Source: Micromonospora saelicesensis (lineage in GTDB: Bacteria; Actinomycetota; Actinomycetes; Mycobacteriales; Micromonosporaceae). Taken from it: a stretch of 64,000 nucleotides of DNA. The notes below the pieces were generated by a model. The model saw only the letters and a list, made by a program, of their open reading frames with translations, made no database searches and was not told the DNA's origin. The stretch covers positions 1 to 64,000 of the forward strand of contig NZ_FMCR01000005.1 in NCBI RefSeq assembly GCF_900091575.1, read 5' to 3'. Shown in pieces: positions 29,186 through 38,383 of the stretch; the stretch's first letter is position 1; every line of letters starts with the position of its first letter. The translations under genes and the position numbers were made by a program.

Positions 29186-29658
29186 TGCAGCTCGACCAGC
29201 TCTACCAGGAGATCATCCTGGACCACTACAAGCGCCCGCACGGGCGTGGCCTGCGCGATGCCGACGACCCGGGCGACCAGGTCGCGGAGGCGCACCACGT
29301 CAACCCCACCTGCGGTGACGAGGTCACCGTCCGGGTGGCCACCGACGGCACGGTGCTGCACGACATCTCGTACGACGGGATGGGCTGCTCGATCAGCCAG
29401 GCATCGGCGAGTGTGCTGCACGAGTTGCTGCGTGGCCGGGGCGCCGGGGAAGCATTCGAGGTGCACGAGGCGTTCGTGGAGTTGATGTCCGGACGTGGCC
29501 AGGTCACGCCGGACGAGGACGTGCTCGGTGACGGGGTGGCTTTCGCGGGTGTGGCCCGTTACCCCGCCCGGGTCAAGTGCGCGCTGCTGCCGTGGATGGC
29601 GTTCAAGGACGCCGCGGCACGCGCCGGTGTGGGTGTGAGCCCGGAGGTGAAGGCGTGA
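29185..29658 (+). CDS. sufU: SufU, zinc-dependent sulfurtransferase partner of SufS
   Basis: IscU-like protein of the SufU type, which accepts persulfide from SufS through a zinc site. The 157-residue protein has C43 and D45 in 'NPTCGDEV', C68 in 'GMGCSISQAS' and C132 in 'RVKCALLPW', plus the SufU-type insertion before the last Cys. ATG 29185 overlaps the sufS stop (TGATG). Confidence 0.95.
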   Translation: MQLDQLYQEIILDHYKRPHGRGLRDADDPGDQVAEAHHVNPTCGDEVTVRVATDGTVLHDISYDGMGCSISQASASVLHELLRGRGAGEAFEVHEAFVELMSGRGQVTPDEDVLGDGVAFAGVARYPARVKCALLPWMAFKDAAARAGVGVSPEVKA

Positions 29659-29725
29659 GCCAGCGTCAGCGAGCGAATGACACAGTGGTGCCTTGTGGCA
29701 TCACGCAGCGATGCGGAGGGACGGC

Positions 29726-30172
29726 ATGAGCGAGAACACCGCTACTGAGGCGACGCCGGAGGCCGGTGACACCACCGTGGAGCCGCAGACCGACGCCGCG
29801 ACGACCGGCGGCACCGTTGACGCCGCCGCTCCCGCGGGCGGCGTCACCAAGGCGATGATCGCCGACATCGAGGAGGCGATGAAGGACGTCGTCGACCCGG
29901 AGCTCGGCATCAACGTGGTCGACCTCGGCCTCGTGTACGGCGTCCACGTCGACGACGAGAACGTCGCCACCCTGGACATGACGCTCACCTCGGCGGCCTG
30001 CCCGCTGACCGACGTCATCGAGGACCAGACCCGGCAGGCGTTGACCACCGGCCCCGGCGGCGGCCTGGTCAACGACATCAGGATCAACTGGGTGTGGCTC
30101 CCGCCGTGGGGCCCGGACAAGATCACTGACGAGGGTCGGGACCAGCTCCGTTCCCTCGGCTTCAACGTCTGA
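29726..30172 (+). CDS. sufT: SufT/MIP18-family metal-sulphur cluster protein
   Basis: A DUF59-domain protein associated with maturation of Fe-S proteins. The domain spans about residues 45-148: 'IEEAMKDVVDPELGINVVDLGLVYGV' and 'LDMTLTSAACPLTDVIEDQ' carry the conserved DPE and the single Cys. The first 45 residues form an acidic, Thr/Ala-rich tail not seen in minimal family members. ATG 29726 has GGAGGG just upstream and is preferred to the frame start at 29693. It is the last gene before a strong terminator. Confidence 0.92.
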   Translation: MSENTATEATPEAGDTTVEPQTDAATTGGTVDAAAPAGGVTKAMIADIEEAMKDVVDPELGINVVDLGLVYGVHVDDENVATLDMTLTSAACPLTDVIEDQTRQALTTGPGGGLVNDIRINWVWLPPWGPDKITDEGRDQLRSLGFNV

Positions 30173-30185
30173 CACGATCCACTTC

Positions 30186-30221
30186 GTCGAGCGCGGTACC
30201 CGTCCGGGTACCGCGCTCGAC
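30186..30221 (+). terminator. Terminator of the suf operon
   Basis: Perfect 16-bp stem (30186-30201 with 30206-30221) and a GTCC loop, 14 bp after the sufT stop. Confidence 0.85.
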
Positions 30222-30249
30222 GCGTTCCAGGCCCGCGCGGGAAAATAGT

Positions 30250-30311
30250 GGAACGGATCGTTCCGGTCTGCTAAGCTGAGTTTATCGAACGGAGCGGAAT
30301 ATTCCGCTCCG
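30250..30311 (+). promoter_or_regulatory. Two perfect palindromes, candidate operators for the downstream gene
   Basis: GGAACG-GAT-CGTTCC (30250-30264) and a 22-bp perfect palindrome centred at 30300/30301 (30290-30311, half-site CGGAGCGGAAT) lie upstream of 30359. A TAAGCT at 30272-30277 could be a -10 element; the first palindrome would then cover the -35 region and the second the early transcript. The second could also fold as an RNA hairpin. Confidence 0.6.
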
Positions 30312-30358
30312 GAGGCGGGTGGGGAAGCTCGCTGAAAGCCGGCAGAGAGGGCAGGACG

Positions 30359-30949
30359 ATGAGCGAGATGGCAGCGGGGCAGTGGCGGATCGTGCTCGAG
30401 CAGGCGCACGAGGCGCTTCGGACGACCGTCGAGGGGGTTCCGGCCGACGCCTGGGAGCGGCCCACCCCGTGCGAGCGGTGGAACGTCACCCAGGTGCTCC
30501 AGCACGCGACCGGCGACCAGTTCGCCTTCGCGTCGGCGATCAACGGCGGTCCGGGGCCGACGGAGGACCCGTTCGCACCCTCCGGTCGGATTGACGGCGA
30601 CAAACTTGCCGACCTGCGCGCTGCCCTCGACGCGTCCGCCCGGGCCTGGAAGAGCGTCGCCGACGACGCCCCGGAGGTGCCCACGCCGCTGCCCCAGGGC
30701 AAGCTGCCGGCCGAGGTCGGCGCCGTAGCGTGCGCCCTGGACGCGGCAGTGCACGCCTGGGACATCGCGGTGGCCACCGGTCAGCCGTCCCCGCTCGGCG
30801 CCGAACTGGCCCGCCCCCTGCTGGTGGTGGCCCGGCAGATCGTCGAGCCGCTGCGGGCCTACGGCGCGTACGCCCCGGCGATCGACCCCGCTTCGGAGGC
30901 CGACGAGGTCGCCGCCCTGCTCTCCTACCTCGGTCGCGACCCTCGGTGA
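30359..30949 (+). CDS. TIGR03086-type DinB-like metal-binding protein
   Basis: A 196-residue four-helix DinB/maleylpyruvate-isomerase-like protein. The actinobacterial TIGR03086 group shares 'WERPTPCERWNVTQVLQHATGDQF' (first metal-ligand helix) and 'LDAAVHAWDIAVATGQ' (second His helix). Related enzymes use mycothiol as a thiol cofactor, but the substrate here is unknown. The ATG is at 30359. The gene stands alone behind two palindromic sites, so it looks specifically regulated. Confidence 0.82.
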   Translation: MSEMAAGQWRIVLEQAHEALRTTVEGVPADAWERPTPCERWNVTQVLQHATGDQFAFASAINGGPGPTEDPFAPSGRIDGDKLADLRAALDASARAWKSVADDAPEVPTPLPQGKLPAEVGAVACALDAAVHAWDIAVATGQPSPLGAELARPLLVVARQIVEPLRAYGAYAPAIDPASEADEVAALLSYLGRDPR

Positions 30950-30994
30950 CCGCCTGAAGTTCGGCTCTGCCCGGTCGGCCGACCCCCGAACAAC

Positions 30995-31075
30995 CCAAGA
31001 TCACGCTCGATCATTGATGTAGTGGCCTCGGTGCGTCGCCGAGGCCACTACATCCTGCTTTGAGCACGATCTTGG
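30995..31075. repeat. Extragenic palindrome, copy B
   Basis: Two 37-nt arms (30995-31031 and 31039-31075) pair as an imperfect inverted repeat with a 7-nt loop. The outer CCAAGATC/GATCTTGG and the inner 15 nt (ATGTAGTGGCCTCGG and its inverse) are perfect; the central segments differ. It is the best-preserved copy. Confidence 0.92.
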
Positions 31076-31145
31076 CGCGGGGCGCGGGGCGCGGGGCGCG
31101 GGGCGCGGGGCGCGGGGCGCGGGGCGCGGGGCGCGGGGCGCGGGG
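31076..31145. repeat. Ten perfect tandem copies of CGCGGGG
   Basis: A 7-bp unit repeated ten times without error, directly abutting the right arm of palindrome copy B. Copy C has three units in the same relative position. Tandem arrays of such short units commonly vary in number between strains. Confidence 0.95.
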
Positions 31146-31290
31146 AAAATCGGTGGCGGGGGCGCGGGTCCGGCGCGGAGGATGCACGTGTGATTGAGGC
31201 GTACCCGAAGCAGGTTCCTGTCCGTGCGGCCACTGCCGTGCGTCGACAGCGGCCGCTCCGGGGACGGACCTCGACCCGCCACCGACGTCC

Positions 31291-31923
31291 ATGACCGGGG
31301 CGTTCCTCGCCGGTCTCGTGGCCGGCTACGGCGTCGCCATTCCGGTCGGCGCGATCGCGATTCTCATTCTGGGGCTCAGCGCCCGCACCTCGTTTCGGGT
31401 TGGTGCGGCCGCAGCGCTCGCGGTGGCGACGGCTGACGGGCTCTACGCGGTGGTGGCCGTGCTCGGCGGGGCCGGCCTGGCCGGAATCATCGGGCCGGTC
31501 GCCGGGCCACTGCGGGTGGTCGCCGCCGTGGTCCTGCTGGGTCTTGCCGGGCACGGCCTGTGGCGGACATGGTCCGCGCACCGCTCGCAGCGGTCGCTGA
31601 CGACACGCGACGGTGGGGGTATGAGCACTCCGGGGCGGGCCTACGCGGCGCTGCTCGGGTTGACCCTGCTGAACCCGATGACGGTGCTCTACTTCACCGC
31701 GCTGGTGCTCGGCCGCCGGAACACGGCCGATTCGGGTGTGGTCCCGGTGGCGCTCTTCGTGGCCGGGGTGTTCCTGGCGTCGGCGAGTTGGCAACTGGTC
31801 ATTGCCGGCGGTGGCACCGTGGTCGGCCGGGCGTTGACCGGGCCGCGTGGCCGGCTGGTCACCGGCCTGGTCTCCAGCGCGCTGATCGCCGCGCTGGCGG
31901 TGGCCGCGCTACTGCCAGGCTGA
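31291..31923 (+). CDS. LysE/RhtB-family exporter
   Basis: A 210-residue membrane protein with about six helices. It begins 'GLVAGYGVAIPVGAIAILI', the LysE-family N-terminal signature around 'PVGP' (here PVGA). The second half has 'LLGLTLLNPMTVLYFTAL', the matching family NP motif. Members export basic amino acids, homoserine or other small metabolites; the substrate cannot be told. A polar loop at about residues 95-115 joins the two halves. Start is ATG 31291. The 341-bp gap upstream is occupied by repeat copy B and its tandem array. Confidence 0.85.
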   Translation: MTGAFLAGLVAGYGVAIPVGAIAILILGLSARTSFRVGAAAALAVATADGLYAVVAVLGGAGLAGIIGPVAGPLRVVAAVVLLGLAGHGLWRTWSAHRSQRSLTTRDGGGMSTPGRAYAALLGLTLLNPMTVLYFTALVLGRRNTADSGVVPVALFVAGVFLASASWQLVIAGGGTVVGRALTGPRGRLVTGLVSSALIAALAVAALLPG

Positions 31924-32051
31924 ACGGTCACGGCAGCCATCCGACGGCTGAACCACCCGACCGCGACGGGGCGACGGTGTCGCCCGGTCGCGGGCCAGGC
32001 CCGGGGCCGCCCGGGGTCGCGGGTGGGTTCGCTGTGCCGTACGGTCGGGCG

Positions 32052-32699
32052 GTGACCAGTCGACCCGCAGCCGGCGGAGGCCGGTGGGTCGAGGTGGACC
32101 CGGCCCGCGTCGGCCGCTGGGTCGAGGGCTTCGCCGACCGGCACGGCCCGCCCACCACCAGCGCCCAGGAGTACGGCCTACTGCTCGCCGCCCCGGACGG
32201 GGCAACCGCTGAGCTGTACGCCCCACCGGGTGCCCCGGTCGGCGCGGATGTGGCCGGGTTCGTGGCCTCCGCCGTCATGCCTCGCCGGATCGGCCTGCTG
32301 CTGGCCCGCAAGGGCGCTGTGGCGCTCGGGGTGGCCGAGGGCGGCGACCTCGTCGTCTCCAAGGTGGACACCCGGTACGTGCAGGGGCGCACCGCTGCGG
32401 GGGGATGGTCGCAGCACCGGTTCGCCCGTCGGCGTGACAACCAGGCGAAGGCTGCGCTGGGTGATGCGGCGGACCTGGCCGTACGGCTGCTGTTGCCGCA
32501 GGCGGCGACGCTCGCCGCGCTGGTCTGCGGCGGTGACCGGCGGGCGGTGGACGGGGTGCTGGCCGACCGGCGGTTGGCCCCGCTCGTGCCGTTGCGGGCG
32601 GAGCGGCTGCTGGACGTGCCGGAGCCCCGGCACGCGGTGCTGGTCGCGGCGGTGGGTGCGGCCCGGGCGGTCCGGATCCTGGTGCGCGACCCCGACTGA
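32052..32699 (+). CDS. acVLRF1-family peptidyl-tRNA hydrolase-like protein
   Basis: A 215-residue protein resembling the actinobacterial VLRF1 (eRF1-like release factor) family, thought to free peptides from stalled ribosomes. Supporting segments are 'SAQEYGLLLAAPDGATAELYAPPG', 'LLARKGAVALGVAEGGDLVVSKVDTRYVQGR' and 'QHRFARRRDNQAKAAL'. GTG 32052 is chosen for the family-like start 'VTSRPAAGGGRWVEV'; the frame continues upstream without conservation. It stands 128 bp after the LysE gene. Confidence 0.75.
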   Translation: MTSRPAAGGGRWVEVDPARVGRWVEGFADRHGPPTTSAQEYGLLLAAPDGATAELYAPPGAPVGADVAGFVASAVMPRRIGLLLARKGAVALGVAEGGDLVVSKVDTRYVQGRTAAGGWSQHRFARRRDNQAKAALGDAADLAVRLLLPQAATLAALVCGGDRRAVDGVLADRRLAPLVPLRAERLLDVPEPRHAVLVAAVGAARAVRILVRDPD

Positions 32700-32798
32700 C
32701 CTCGGCCTTCACTGGCGGCGGTGTCGGTGGGGGAGACGATCGCCACGCAAAACGGGGTTCGCGGCGTGCTGCCGGGCTGGCCGCCGGAGGATGGGCGC

Positions 32799-33098
32799 GT
32801 GGAGTTTCTGGTTGACATGGTGACGACGGTGCCGCAGGGAACATCGGAGGACGGCGTCGCCGACATGCGCGCGCGAGAGGCGGCGCGTTCGGCCGAGCTG
32901 ACGGCCCAGGGCAGTCTCCTGCGGCTGTGGCGGCCGCCGCTGGCGCCGGGGGAGTGGCGTACGTGGGGGCTCTTCCAGGCCGCCGACGCCGATGAGCTGG
33001 AAGCCGTGCTCGCGTCGATGCCACTGCGCGCCTGGCGGCGCGAGACCGTGACGCCGTTGACGCCGCACCCGAACGACCCGGGTCAGCCGCCTCGCTGA
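32799..33098 (+). CDS. Muconolactone isomerase-like protein
   Basis: A 99-residue small alpha/beta-barrel protein of the muconolactone delta-isomerase (MIase) type. It begins 'VEFLVDMVTTVPQGTSEDGVADMRAREA', continues with 'RLWRPPLAPGEWRTWGLFQAADADELEAVLASMPL', and ends in a Pro-rich tail. GTG 32799 has GGAGG 9 nt upstream, so the longer frame from 32721 is rejected. No other catechol-pathway gene is nearby, so the catalytic role is uncertain. Confidence 0.78.
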   Translation: MEFLVDMVTTVPQGTSEDGVADMRAREAARSAELTAQGSLLRLWRPPLAPGEWRTWGLFQAADADELEAVLASMPLRAWRRETVTPLTPHPNDPGQPPR

Positions 33099-33177
33099 GC
33101 CTGGAGGGGGTCGCCTCGCACCTGGGGCAGCTCGACAGGCACGCAACGGGGCACGTCCGTCCAGCAGGGAGATCATC

Positions 33178-33537
33178 ATGTCCGAGGCGCAGATTCTGCG
33201 TACCGTCCTCGACCGGTGGAAATCGGCGGTCGACGCCCACGAGCCCGATCGGGTCGCGGCGTGCTTCACCGAAGACGCGATCTTTCAGGGGTTGCAGCCG
33301 TACACGGTCGGTCCTGCCGGCGTCGCCGCGTACTACGCCGGACAGCCGCTCGGCCTGACCGCCGCGTACGACATCCGGGAGATCCGCCGTCTCGCCGACG
33401 ACGTGGTCCTCGGCTACCTGGAGGTGGAGTTCGGCTTCACCGACCGGCCGGCCCTGACCGTCAACCTCGGCGTGCTCCTGAGGCGGGTCGACGACGACTG
33501 GCTCATCGGCCACTACCAGGTCTCGCGGCTGACCTGA
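33178..33537 (+). CDS. SnoaL-like/SgcJ-type NTF2-fold protein
   Basis: A 119-residue NTF2-like domain protein with the SgcJ/EcaC pattern: 'VLDRWKSAVDAHEPDRVAACFTEDAIFQG', then 'LGYLEVEF' and 'LLRRVDDDWLIGHYQVS'. Such folds bind small hydrophobic ligands or act as isomerases or hydrolases. No specific role is visible. ATG 33178 has AGGGAG 7 nt upstream. It converges on the zinc peptidase gene across a strong terminator. Confidence 0.8.
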   Translation: MSEAQILRTVLDRWKSAVDAHEPDRVAACFTEDAIFQGLQPYTVGPAGVAAYYAGQPLGLTAAYDIREIRRLADDVVLGYLEVEFGFTDRPALTVNLGVLLRRVDDDWLIGHYQVSRLT

Positions 33538-33561
33538 CCTGGGAGCTTCGGCAGGAATGAC

Positions 33562-33597
33562 GATCGTGGCAGGCCCGCCGATGGGCCTGCCACGATC
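33562..33597. terminator. Bidirectional terminator hairpin
   Basis: Perfect 15-bp stem (33562-33576 with 33583-33597), 6-nt loop, between the convergent stops at 33537 and 33610. Confidence 0.85.
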
Positions 33598-33609
33598 TCG
33601 GAGCGGATG

Positions 33610-34533
33610 TCAGAGCTGGTCGGTGCCGAAGGTGTCGCAGGTCTTCGGGTCGCCGCGGTCGTAGCCCTGGTTGAACCAGCGCTTGCGCTGCTCGGACGTG
33701 CCGTGGGTGAACTGGTCGGGGTTGACCCGCCCGCCGGAGCGCTCCTGGATGCTGTCGTCGCCGATCGCCTCGGCGGCGTCGATGGCCTGGCTGATGTCGG
33801 CCTCGGTGATGGACTTGAACAACGGCTGCTGGCCGGTCTTGTCCTTGCTCTCGGTGGCGTGCCGGGCCCAGGCGCCGGCGTAGCAGTCGGCCTGCAACTC
33901 CAGCCGCACGGAGGCCGAGCGAGGCCCGCTCTGGTCGCCCTGGCCGGCCTTCGCGTTGGTGCCGAGCAGGTTCTGGACGTGGTGGCCGTACTCGTGGGCG
34001 AGCACGTACGGCTGGGCGAACTCACCCTTGGCGCCGAACCGGGAGGCCAGCTCGTCGTAGAAGCTCAGGTCGATGTACACCTTCCGGTCTGCGGGGCAGT
34101 AGAACGGGCCGACACCCGAGTCGGCCTGCCCGCAGCCGGTGTTCACGGCCGCCTGGAAGAAGTTGGTGGTGGTGACCTCGTAGTCGCTTCTGCCCAGTTC
34201 GGGGTACGCCTTCTTCCAGTAGTCCTGGATGCTGTTGACGTAGAGCAGGTTGCGGCAGCGTGCGTCGTCGAGACGCTCGGGGTTCGCGGTGGAGCACAAC
34301 TGCTCCAGGTCGGTGCCGCCGGCCTGACCGCCCTCGTCGCCGTTGGTCATGGCGTTGAGACCGAACCCGCCGCCGAGCAGGGCGACGAGAACGGCCACCA
34401 CGATTCCGATGATGCCGCCCCGGCCGCCGCCGCCGGGGATGGGGATGCCGAAGCCGCCGCCTGACCCGCCGCTACCCCGGCCCAGGTCGTTGGCCTGGGA
34501 GGTGTCGAGCTCGGCCCGCTCGTTGAGTTCCAT
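33610..34533 (-). CDS. YpfJ-family neutral zinc metallopeptidase, membrane-anchored
   Basis: A 307-residue protein of the Zn_peptidase (PF04228) type. A Gly-rich cytoplasmic N-terminus precedes one transmembrane helix at about residues 40-60. The external catalytic domain holds 'VLAHEYGHHVQNLLG' (HExxH) and a downstream 'ELQADCYAGAWA' Glu, typical of this family. 'YCPADRKVYIDLSFYDEL' and 'QFTHGTSEQRKRWFNQGY' are other conserved stretches. Two Cys pairs could be disulfides. The ATG is at 34533. Substrate unknown. Confidence 0.9.
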   Translation of the reverse strand: MELNERAELDTSQANDLGRGSGGSGGGFGIPIPGGGGRGGIIGIVVAVLVALLGGGFGLNAMTNGDEGGQAGGTDLEQLCSTANPERLDDARCRNLLYVNSIQDYWKKAYPELGRSDYEVTTTNFFQAAVNTGCGQADSGVGPFYCPADRKVYIDLSFYDELASRFGAKGEFAQPYVLAHEYGHHVQNLLGTNAKAGQGDQSGPRSASVRLELQADCYAGAWARHATESKDKTGQQPLFKSITEADISQAIDAAEAIGDDSIQERSGGRVNPDQFTHGTSEQRKRWFNQGYDRGDPKTCDTFGTDQL

Positions 34534-34674
34534 GCGTGACCCCGATCGCCGTATGCCGGTGAGTGTCGTTTGTGTGTCGTTTCGTCCATCGAGTGCCGGA
34601 CGGGGTCCGGACAGGCGTTCCGATACCCGATGATCTTGATCGGTAATCCGGGCGGGCCGTCCTGCGGCGCCCGG

Positions 34675-34707
34675 TACACTTGTCAGGTGCTGCGCTGCGA
34701 AGGCTGA
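34675..34707 (+). promoter_or_regulatory. Possible leaderless mini-ORF before the ABC-F gene
   Basis: A TACACT hexamer (34675-34680) is followed 6 nt later by GTG and a six-codon frame, M-L-R-C-E-G-stop (34687-34707), 90 bp upstream of the ABC-F start. Leader-peptide attenuation is known for some antibiotic-responsive ABC-F genes. No -35 is evident and the frame is short, so it could be chance. Confidence 0.3.
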
Positions 34708-34797
34708 ACCGCCCCGCGCCGTCGGGCCCCTTGAGCCCGCCGGCCGTTTCGCGTGCCCCGAGTCAGCCTTCCAAACCCCGAGAGCGAGCCCGCAAAC

Positions 34798-36402
<1,605 letters not shown>

Positions 36403-36408
36403 CCGAGG

Positions 36409-36435
36409 CTGCTCGGCCAGCTCTCAGCCGAGCAG
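36409..36435. terminator. Hairpin between convergent genes
   Basis: Perfect 9-bp stem (36409-36417 with 36427-36435), 9-nt loop, overlapping the stop of the CadD-like gene. Confidence 0.55.
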
Positions 36436-37023
36436 GTCGACCAGTCGGCCGAGCACGCCGGAGCTGACCAGGATCACCAGCCCGATGGCGATGAAGACCG
36501 TCGGCACCAGCCAGGCGCCAGCGCGCTCGACCAGCCCGACCACCCTCCGGTGCCCGCCCAGCCAGGCCCCGGCCACGCACCAGAGCGCGATCAGCAGCAC
36601 GAAGACCAGCAGGAACACCGCGCTGTCGGCCACACCGAGGGCCCGGAACACGGGTACGTAGACAGCGACGTTGTCGGCGCCGTTCGCGATCGTCACCCCG
36701 GCCACGCCGAGCGCTCCGGTGACGACCGCCGGTGCCTCGTCGTCGCCCGAACTCCGCAGCGCGCGTACGCCGAGCGCGATCGGCAGCAGGCCGAGCAGCC
36801 CCGTCCACGGGTCGGGCACCACCAGAAGTCCACCCGCGACCACCGCGCTGGCCAACGCGAGCGCGCCGATGCCGAGGTATTGCCCGGCGACAATCTCCCA
36901 GGTGCGGGGCTGGCCGGTCGTGCGGGCCGCGACGAAGAACAGCGTCAGGATGACGATGTCGTCGATGTCGGTGGCGGCGAAGACCACGGCCGCCGCGCCG
37001 GCGGTGCTCAACAGGTCGATCAC
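36424..37023 (-). CDS. CadD-like cadmium resistance transporter family protein
   Basis: A 199-residue integral membrane protein with about six helices. 'FAATDIDDIVILTLFF' near the N-terminus and 'VTIANGADNVAVYVPVF' in the middle are the paired acidic/Asn motifs of the CadD family (PF03596), a LysE-superfamily branch. The family exports cadmium or is otherwise metal-linked, but individual substrates vary. GTG 37023 is the start, without a clear ribosome-binding site. Confidence 0.85.
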   Translation of the reverse strand: MIDLLSTAGAAAVVFAATDIDDIVILTLFFVAARTTGQPRTWEIVAGQYLGIGALALASAVVAGGLLVVPDPWTGLLGLLPIALGVRALRSSGDDEAPAVVTGALGVAGVTIANGADNVAVYVPVFRALGVADSAVFLLVFVLLIALWCVAGAWLGGHRRVVGLVERAGAWLVPTVFIAIGLVILVSSGVLGRLVDLLG

Positions 37024-37239
37024 GACCGAAGGCTACGGGCCGCCGGCAGCCGCCAGCTTCCGGCGGTGGTACGCCCGGATGCCGCGGCGGGCCGGATCGC
37101 CAGGATCACTCTATCGGGAAGCTGACATTGCATAGCGTGTCGGTTGGCGAAGAGTTGATATCTGGCGCATGATCGTTCGAGGCGGTCTAATAGGTGGGAC
37201 CGTATCCGAACCGCACAGTCTGGGACGTGAGGACACAGC

Positions 37240-37467
37240 ATGGCAGCCACTGGCACAGCCACCAGCACTGAGAAGGGTCGCCGGATCGTCGGAGCCGAGC
37301 GTCAGACGCTCGCCAAGGACCTGGTAAAGCGGTACACCTCGGGGGAGAGCATCCGCGCGTTGGCGGCCTCGACCGGCCGTTCCTACGGGTTCATCCACCG
37401 AGTGCTCACCGAGTCCGGCGTGCAGCTGCGTCAGCGCGGTGGCGCCCGGCGCCGCAAGAAGGCGTGA
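37240..37467 (+). CDS. Small helix-turn-helix protein, 75 aa
   Basis: A very basic 75-residue protein. A central HTH-like segment, 'LAKDLVKRYTSGESIRALAASTGRSYGFIHRVLTESG', occupies residues 24-60. It is followed by an Arg/Lys-rich tail, 'QLRQRGGARRRKKA'. The protein is of a type widely conserved in actinobacteria and presumed to bind DNA. Start is ATG 37240. No partner is evident; the following enoyl-CoA hydratase frame begins 46 bp later. Confidence 0.82.
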   Translation: MAATGTATSTEKGRRIVGAERQTLAKDLVKRYTSGESIRALAASTGRSYGFIHRVLTESGVQLRQRGGARRRKKA

Positions 37468-37513
37468 CCCGCCCCTCAGCGTCGTGCACCAGCGCCGCGC
37501 CCCGGGACGTCCG

Positions 37514-38281
37514 GTGACCGCCGAGGCGACCGGGGTTCGGCTGACTTGCGACGGGCCGGTCGCCACGGTGACGTTGTGCCGGCCCGACGTGCTCAATGCC
37601 CAGACGCCCGCGATGTGGCAGGCGATGAGCGACTTCTCCCGCGACCTTCCCGGCGACGTGCGGGTGGTGGTGGTCCGCGGCGAGGGTCGCGCGTTCTCGG
37701 CCGGCCTCGATCTCGCGGTGGCGGGCGCTTCCGGCCCGGGGTCCTTCGCTGAGCTGGCCACACTGCCCGAGCAGGAGTGCGCCGAGCGCATCGCGGAGTT
37801 CCAGGCCGGTTTCACCTGGCTGCACCGGCCGGATGTCGTCTCCGTCGCGGCCGTACAGGGCCACGCGATCGGTGCCGGCTTCCAGCTCGCGCTCGCCTGT
37901 GACCTGCGAGTGCTGTCCGCGGACGCGAAGCTGTCGATGGCCGAGGTGACCCTCGGCCTGGTGCCCGACCTGGCCGGCACGAAACGCCTCGTCGAGTTGG
38001 TCGGATATTCGCGGGCGTTGGAGATCTGTGCGACCGGCCGCCGGTTGGACGCCGCCGAGGCGGATCGGATCGGGCTGGCCACCCTTGTCGTGCCCCCGGC
38101 CGAGCTGGACGGCGCGGTGCGGGACCTGACCGCCGGCCTGCTCTCCGGGGCCCGCGACGCGGTGGTGGAGATCAAGGCGTTGCTCGCCGGTGCCGGCGGG
38201 CGGTCGCACGCCGACCAGCAGCGCGCCGAGCGGGAGGCACAGACCCGTCGGCTGCGTGACCTTGCCGGCAGGGGAGAATAG
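37514..38281 (+). CDS. Enoyl-CoA hydratase/isomerase family protein
   Basis: A 255-residue crotonase-fold protein. 'GEGRAFSAGLDLA' and 'VQGHAIGAGFQLALACDLRV' form the oxyanion hole. 'LSMAEVTLGLVPDLAGTKRL' carries one catalytic Glu, with Asp in the second acidic position, so hydratase or isomerase activity is plausible. The start taken is GTG 37514 ('VTAEATGVRLTCDG'). The acyl-CoA substrate cannot be assigned; no beta-oxidation gene is adjacent. Confidence 0.86.
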   Translation: MTAEATGVRLTCDGPVATVTLCRPDVLNAQTPAMWQAMSDFSRDLPGDVRVVVVRGEGRAFSAGLDLAVAGASGPGSFAELATLPEQECAERIAEFQAGFTWLHRPDVVSVAAVQGHAIGAGFQLALACDLRVLSADAKLSMAEVTLGLVPDLAGTKRLVELVGYSRALEICATGRRLDAAEADRIGLATLVVPPAELDGAVRDLTAGLLSGARDAVVEIKALLAGAGGRSHADQQRAEREAQTRRLRDLAGRGE

Positions 38282-38383
38282 GTAAGGACCGCACGGGAAG
38301 ATCCGGGTTACGACCGAGGTTGTCACACTCGTCGGGAGAATTGACCTGACGGTGCGGTCCGCCCGGCAACCCGGAGGTGAGCG

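Noticed and set aside
38286..38360. Distant 9-bp inverted repeat before the ABC exporter as a terminator
   Set aside because: The arms are 57 bp apart with no U-tract, so a terminator is unlikely; left as a note on the exporter entry.
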